Part shown: positions 61,460 to 64,000 of the stretch, in pieces | Position numbering within the stretch: the first letter of the stretch is position 1 | Layout of the letters: every line of letters begins with the position of its first letter | NCBI GenBank assembly: GCA_041287495.1 | Contig: JBEULE010000034.1 | Span: 62,001 to 126,000 of the forward strand | Direction: 5' to 3' | Source: JAOABC01 sp041287495 | GTDB taxonomy: Bacteria > Aquificota > Aquificia > Aquificales > Hydrogenothermaceae | DNA length: 64,000 bases | The notes under the pieces: model-generated | Told to the model about the DNA's origin: nothing | Databases searched by the model: none | The model's input: only the letters and a program-made list of their open reading frames with translations | Position numbers and translations under genes: made by a program

Positions 61460-62997
61460 GAAGGGCATTAATATCTGTTTCTGATAAAACAGGAGTTTTA
61501 GATTTTGCAAAATCTTTAAAGGAAGTTGGATATGAGATAGTATCATCTTCCGGAACTGCAAAGTATCTCAGGGAAAATGGTATAGAAGTTGTTGAAGTTT
61601 CTCACATTACAGGTTTTCCAGAGATTCTTGACGGAAGAGTTAAAACACTCCATCCTAACATACACGGTGGACTTTTAGCATTGAGAGATAATCCAGAACA
61701 TATTAAACAGCTTCAAGAGAATAATATTACACCCATAGATATTGTAGCAATTAATTTATATCCTTTTGAGCAGACTTTTAAAAAAGGTGCAGATATAGAT
61801 GAGATTGTCGAGAATATAGATATAGGTGGTCCAGCTATGGTTAGGGCTTCTGCAAAAAATTACAGATTTGTAGCAGTTATAACAGACCCTTCAGACTACC
61901 AGAAAGTTATACAAGAACTAAAAGAGAAAGGAGAAATTTCATTAGAAACTAAAAAATATCTATCTGTTAAAGCTTTTAGGTATACAGCATTCTATGATGG
62001 TATGGTCTCTAATGTCCTAGCAGAGAAGTTTGAGATAAAAGAAGATTTTCCTATCCAGCTATCTATACCACTTAGAAAACACTCTACTTTAAGATACGGA
62101 GAAAACCCTCATCAGAAAGGTGCTCTATACATAAATCCTCTTGAAGATCACGGATTTTCTTTTTCAAATTGGCAGATTTTACAAGGTAAAGAGATGTCTT
62201 TTAATAACTACCTTGACACAGACAATGCATTAAATCTGATAAAAGAGTTTGAAGAACCTACCTGTGTGATAGTAAAACATAACAATCCTTGCGGTGTTGC
62301 AACCTCAGATAACATAGAAGATGCATATGAAAAAGCATTAAAGACAGACCCAAAATCTGCTTTTGGAGGTATTGTAGCTGTAAATAGAGAGATAGATATA
62401 AACCTTGCTAAGAGATTAACAGAGATATTCCTTGAAGTTGTAGCTGCACCATCTTTTACGCAAGAAGCTTTAAATATTTTAAACTCAAAGAAAAATCTGA
62501 GAGTTGTTAAGGTAAATAACTTTGATAAAGAAGTAATAGGAAGAGATTTAAGGAGAATTTCTGGTGGTGTATTGATACAGGACAGAGACAGACAGCTTTT
62601 TAAAGAGTTAAAAGTGGTTACAAAAACTAAACCTACAGAAAAACAGCTTGAAGATATGACCTTTGCCTATAAGGTGGTGAAACATCTTAAATCTAATGCT
62701 GTTGTTATAGTAAAGGATAAAATGACATTAGGTATAGGACCGGGACAGACCTCTAGAGTTGATAGTTTAGAAACAGCAGTTAAAAAAGCAAAAGAATTTG
62801 GTTTTGACCTTGAAGGTAGTGTTGTTGCCTCCGAAGCTTTCTTTCCATTTAGAGATAGTATAGATTTTGCTTCAAAATATGGAATAAAAGCTGTAATACA
62901 ACCTGGTGGTTCAATTAGAGACCAGGAAGTTATAGATGCCTGTGATGAGTACGGAATAGCGATGATATTTACTGGAATGAGACATTTTAAACATTAA
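61456..62997 (+). CDS. purH: Bifunctional AICAR formyltransferase / IMP cyclohydrolase
   Basis: 513-residue enzyme for the last two steps of IMP synthesis. The N-terminal IMP cyclohydrolase domain has SVSDKTGVLDFAKSL, DGRVKTLHPNIHGGLLA and INLYPFE. The C-terminal transformylase has RYGENPHQKGALY, VKHNNPCGVAT and DPKSAFGGIVAVN. TTG start overlapping the previous stop, with GGAG seven bases upstream. folD follows; it supplies the formyl-folate pool used by this enzyme. Confidence 0.96.
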   Translation: MRRALISVSDKTGVLDFAKSLKEVGYEIVSSSGTAKYLRENGIEVVEVSHITGFPEILDGRVKTLHPNIHGGLLALRDNPEHIKQLQENNITPIDIVAINLYPFEQTFKKGADIDEIVENIDIGGPAMVRASAKNYRFVAVITDPSDYQKVIQELKEKGEISLETKKYLSVKAFRYTAFYDGMVSNVLAEKFEIKEDFPIQLSIPLRKHSTLRYGENPHQKGALYINPLEDHGFSFSNWQILQGKEMSFNNYLDTDNALNLIKEFEEPTCVIVKHNNPCGVATSDNIEDAYEKALKTDPKSAFGGIVAVNREIDINLAKRLTEIFLEVVAAPSFTQEALNILNSKKNLRVVKVNNFDKEVIGRDLRRISGGVLIQDRDRQLFKELKVVTKTKPTEKQLEDMTFAYKVVKHLKSNAVVIVKDKMTLGIGPGQTSRVDSLETAVKKAKEFGFDLEGSVVASEAFFPFRDSIDFASKYGIKAVIQPGGSIRDQEVIDACDEYGIAMIFTGMRHFKH

Positions 62998-63006
62998 GGA
63001 GATTAG

Positions 63007-63867
63007 ATGATAATACTTGACGGTAGAATCTTAGCTGGAAAGATAAAAGAGGAGATAAAGAGAGAGATAGAAGTTTTTGTTTCAAAAGGATACAGACCTC
63101 CAACTTTGTCTGTTATACTTGTAGGTGATAACCCTGCAAGTCAGATTTATGTAAACAAGAAGATAAAAGACTGTCAGGAAGTAGGTATAAACTCAAAACC
63201 TTTTTTCTTACCTAAAGATATAACACAACTTGAATTAGAAGAGTTAATAGGTTCTTTAAATGGAGATGATGAAGTTGATGGCATATTAGTTCAGCTTCCT
63301 CTTCCATCCCATATAAACACTTTGGAAGTTATAGAGTGTATAAACCCTAAAAAGGATGTTGATGGATTTCATCCGGAAAATGTTGGAAAACTTGCAACAG
63401 GAAGAGATGATGGAATTCTTCCATGTACCCCTTATGGTATTATGAGGTTACTTCAAGAGTATAACATAGATACTTTCGGAAAAGATGTTGTAGTTGTCGG
63501 TGCAAGTAATATAGTAGGTAAACCTATGGCTTTACTATTTTTAAAAGATGAGAAATCTACAGTAACAATATGTCATAAAAACACAAAAGATTTAAAAAGC
63601 CACACTTCCAGAGCAGACATTCTTGTAGTTGCAACAGGTGTGCCCCATCTTATAAAAGCCGATATGGTTAAAGAAGGTGCAGTAGTGATAGATGTAGGTA
63701 TAAACAGAGTTAATGGTAAGATAGTTGGAGATGTTGATTTTGAAAACGTAAAAGAGAAGGTATCAGCAATAACTCCTGTTCCAGGTGGAGTAGGTCCTAT
63801 GACAGTTGCTATGCTACTTCAAAATACATTTAATATATACAAAAGGAAATTTACTTCTTCGGTCTAA
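63007..63867 (+). CDS. folD: Methylenetetrahydrofolate dehydrogenase / cyclohydrolase
   Basis: 286 residues. It has YVNKKIKDCQEVGI with the catalytic Lys, VQLPLPSHI, NAD(P)-site VVVGASNIVGKPMALL and PVPGGVGPMTVAML. It produces 10-formyl-THF, the co-substrate of purH just upstream. AAGGAG precedes the ATG. Its last 17 bp overlap a convergent mog gene. Confidence 0.97.
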   Translation: MIILDGRILAGKIKEEIKREIEVFVSKGYRPPTLSVILVGDNPASQIYVNKKIKDCQEVGINSKPFFLPKDITQLELEELIGSLNGDDEVDGILVQLPLPSHINTLEVIECINPKKDVDGFHPENVGKLATGRDDGILPCTPYGIMRLLQEYNIDTFGKDVVVVGASNIVGKPMALLFLKDEKSTVTICHKNTKDLKSHTSRADILVVATGVPHLIKADMVKEGAVVIDVGINRVNGKIVGDVDFENVKEKVSAITPVPGGVGPMTVAMLLQNTFNIYKRKFTSSV

Positions 63868-64000
63868 AAGTTTTTACCTTTGAAGGGTCTGTATCTATAA
63901 ATGCACCCTCTATAAGGTCAATGCAGTAAGGTATAGCCGGAAAAACAGCATCAAGACATAACTTAATAGATTGAGGTTTACCAGGAAGATTTACTATAAG
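63851..64000 (-). CDS. mog: Molybdopterin adenylyltransferase (MogA/MoaB family), 5' end outside window
   Basis: Only the last 49 codons are visible on the minus strand: LIVNLPGKPQSIKLCLDAVF, then PAIPYCIDLIEGAFI and TFRPKK. LPGKP and the PAIPYCIDLIEG ending are typical of MogA, which adenylylates molybdopterin for molybdenum insertion. The stop (63851-63853) lies inside folD, so the two genes overlap tail to tail. MoaB is the alternative, but the fragment fits MogA better. Confidence 0.75.
   Translation of the reverse strand, partial: LIVNLPGKPQSIKLCLDAVFPAIPYCIDLIEGAFIDTDPSKVKTFRPKK

Noticed and set aside
1..64000. CRISPR array, prophage or insertion sequence
   Set aside because: No regularly spaced repeats, integrase, transposase or phage structural genes were seen.

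Overview
The window is a dense, AT-rich, gram-negative bacterial chromosome segment of about 64 kb. It has short intergenic gaps, many ATGA/TGATG start-stop overlaps, several TTG/GTG starts and strong GGAGG-type ribosome binding sites. The gene set includes AcnB, long-form class II aldolase, class I FBPase, a CO2-related gamma-carbonic anhydrase-like protein, an SCO protein and LPS-type heptose epimerase. Together with the codon bias, this suggests a thermophilic chemolithoautotroph of the Aquificales, most like Hydrogenothermaceae such as Sulfurihydrogenibium. That assignment is inference from gene content and composition. No rRNA, CRISPR array, insertion sequence or prophage is visible; the mobile-element signal is nil.

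Layout. (1) 1-15.9 kb is mostly housekeeping. It holds rnr (3' end outside the window), argD, a UbiE-like methyltransferase, cysS, a globin-PsiE membrane sensor, an SCO copper protein, lepA, birA, trpE, surE, tRNA-Pro(GGG), an HU-type protein, a gamma-carbonic-anhydrase family protein, a decayed DUF29 gene, queD, pyrK, bcp and hisIE. Two tiny membrane-protein genes (55 and 33 aa) sit in overlapping start-stop chains. (2) 15.9-28.3 kb is a complete Pel exopolysaccharide operon in the order C-D-E-F-G-A-B, with pelB split into two genes and pelD broken by a -1 frameshift at a run of seven A. (3) 28.3-33.5 kb holds a membrane-anchored nuclease-fold protein, the AmmeMemoRadiSam triad, and a flavin reductase overlapping a class II photolyase. 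(4) 33.6-41 kb holds small membrane proteins, a LytTR response regulator and, 2.8 kb away, a LytS-type histidine kinase. Between them are a DUF523/YbgA protein, an unknown protein and a CrtI-like flavoprotein. A metallophosphoesterase, two small unknowns and lipB follow. (5) 41-47.7 kb holds acnB, then a convergent operon: ndk, a DUF4149-like membrane protein, a TM-HAMP protein, two roadblock-type proteins, a PATAN/DUF4388 protein and a Ras-like GTPase. (6) 47.7-64 kb holds fba, an NT-like protein, fbp, crcB, a DUF429-like protein, ElyC/YdcF, patatin, guaA, a glycosyltransferase, a phosphatase and a ZnuA-like protein. It ends with a forward operon efp-accB-hldD-thrB-CgeB-like-purH-folD and the 3' end of a mog gene.

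The parts that look most like systems are the variant Pel secretion locus (matrix polysaccharide under likely c-di-GMP control through PelD) and the HAMP/roadblock/PATAN/GTPase operon, which parallels MglAB and actinobacterial conservon signalling. The LytS/LytTR pair bracketing a redox enzyme is a weaker candidate.
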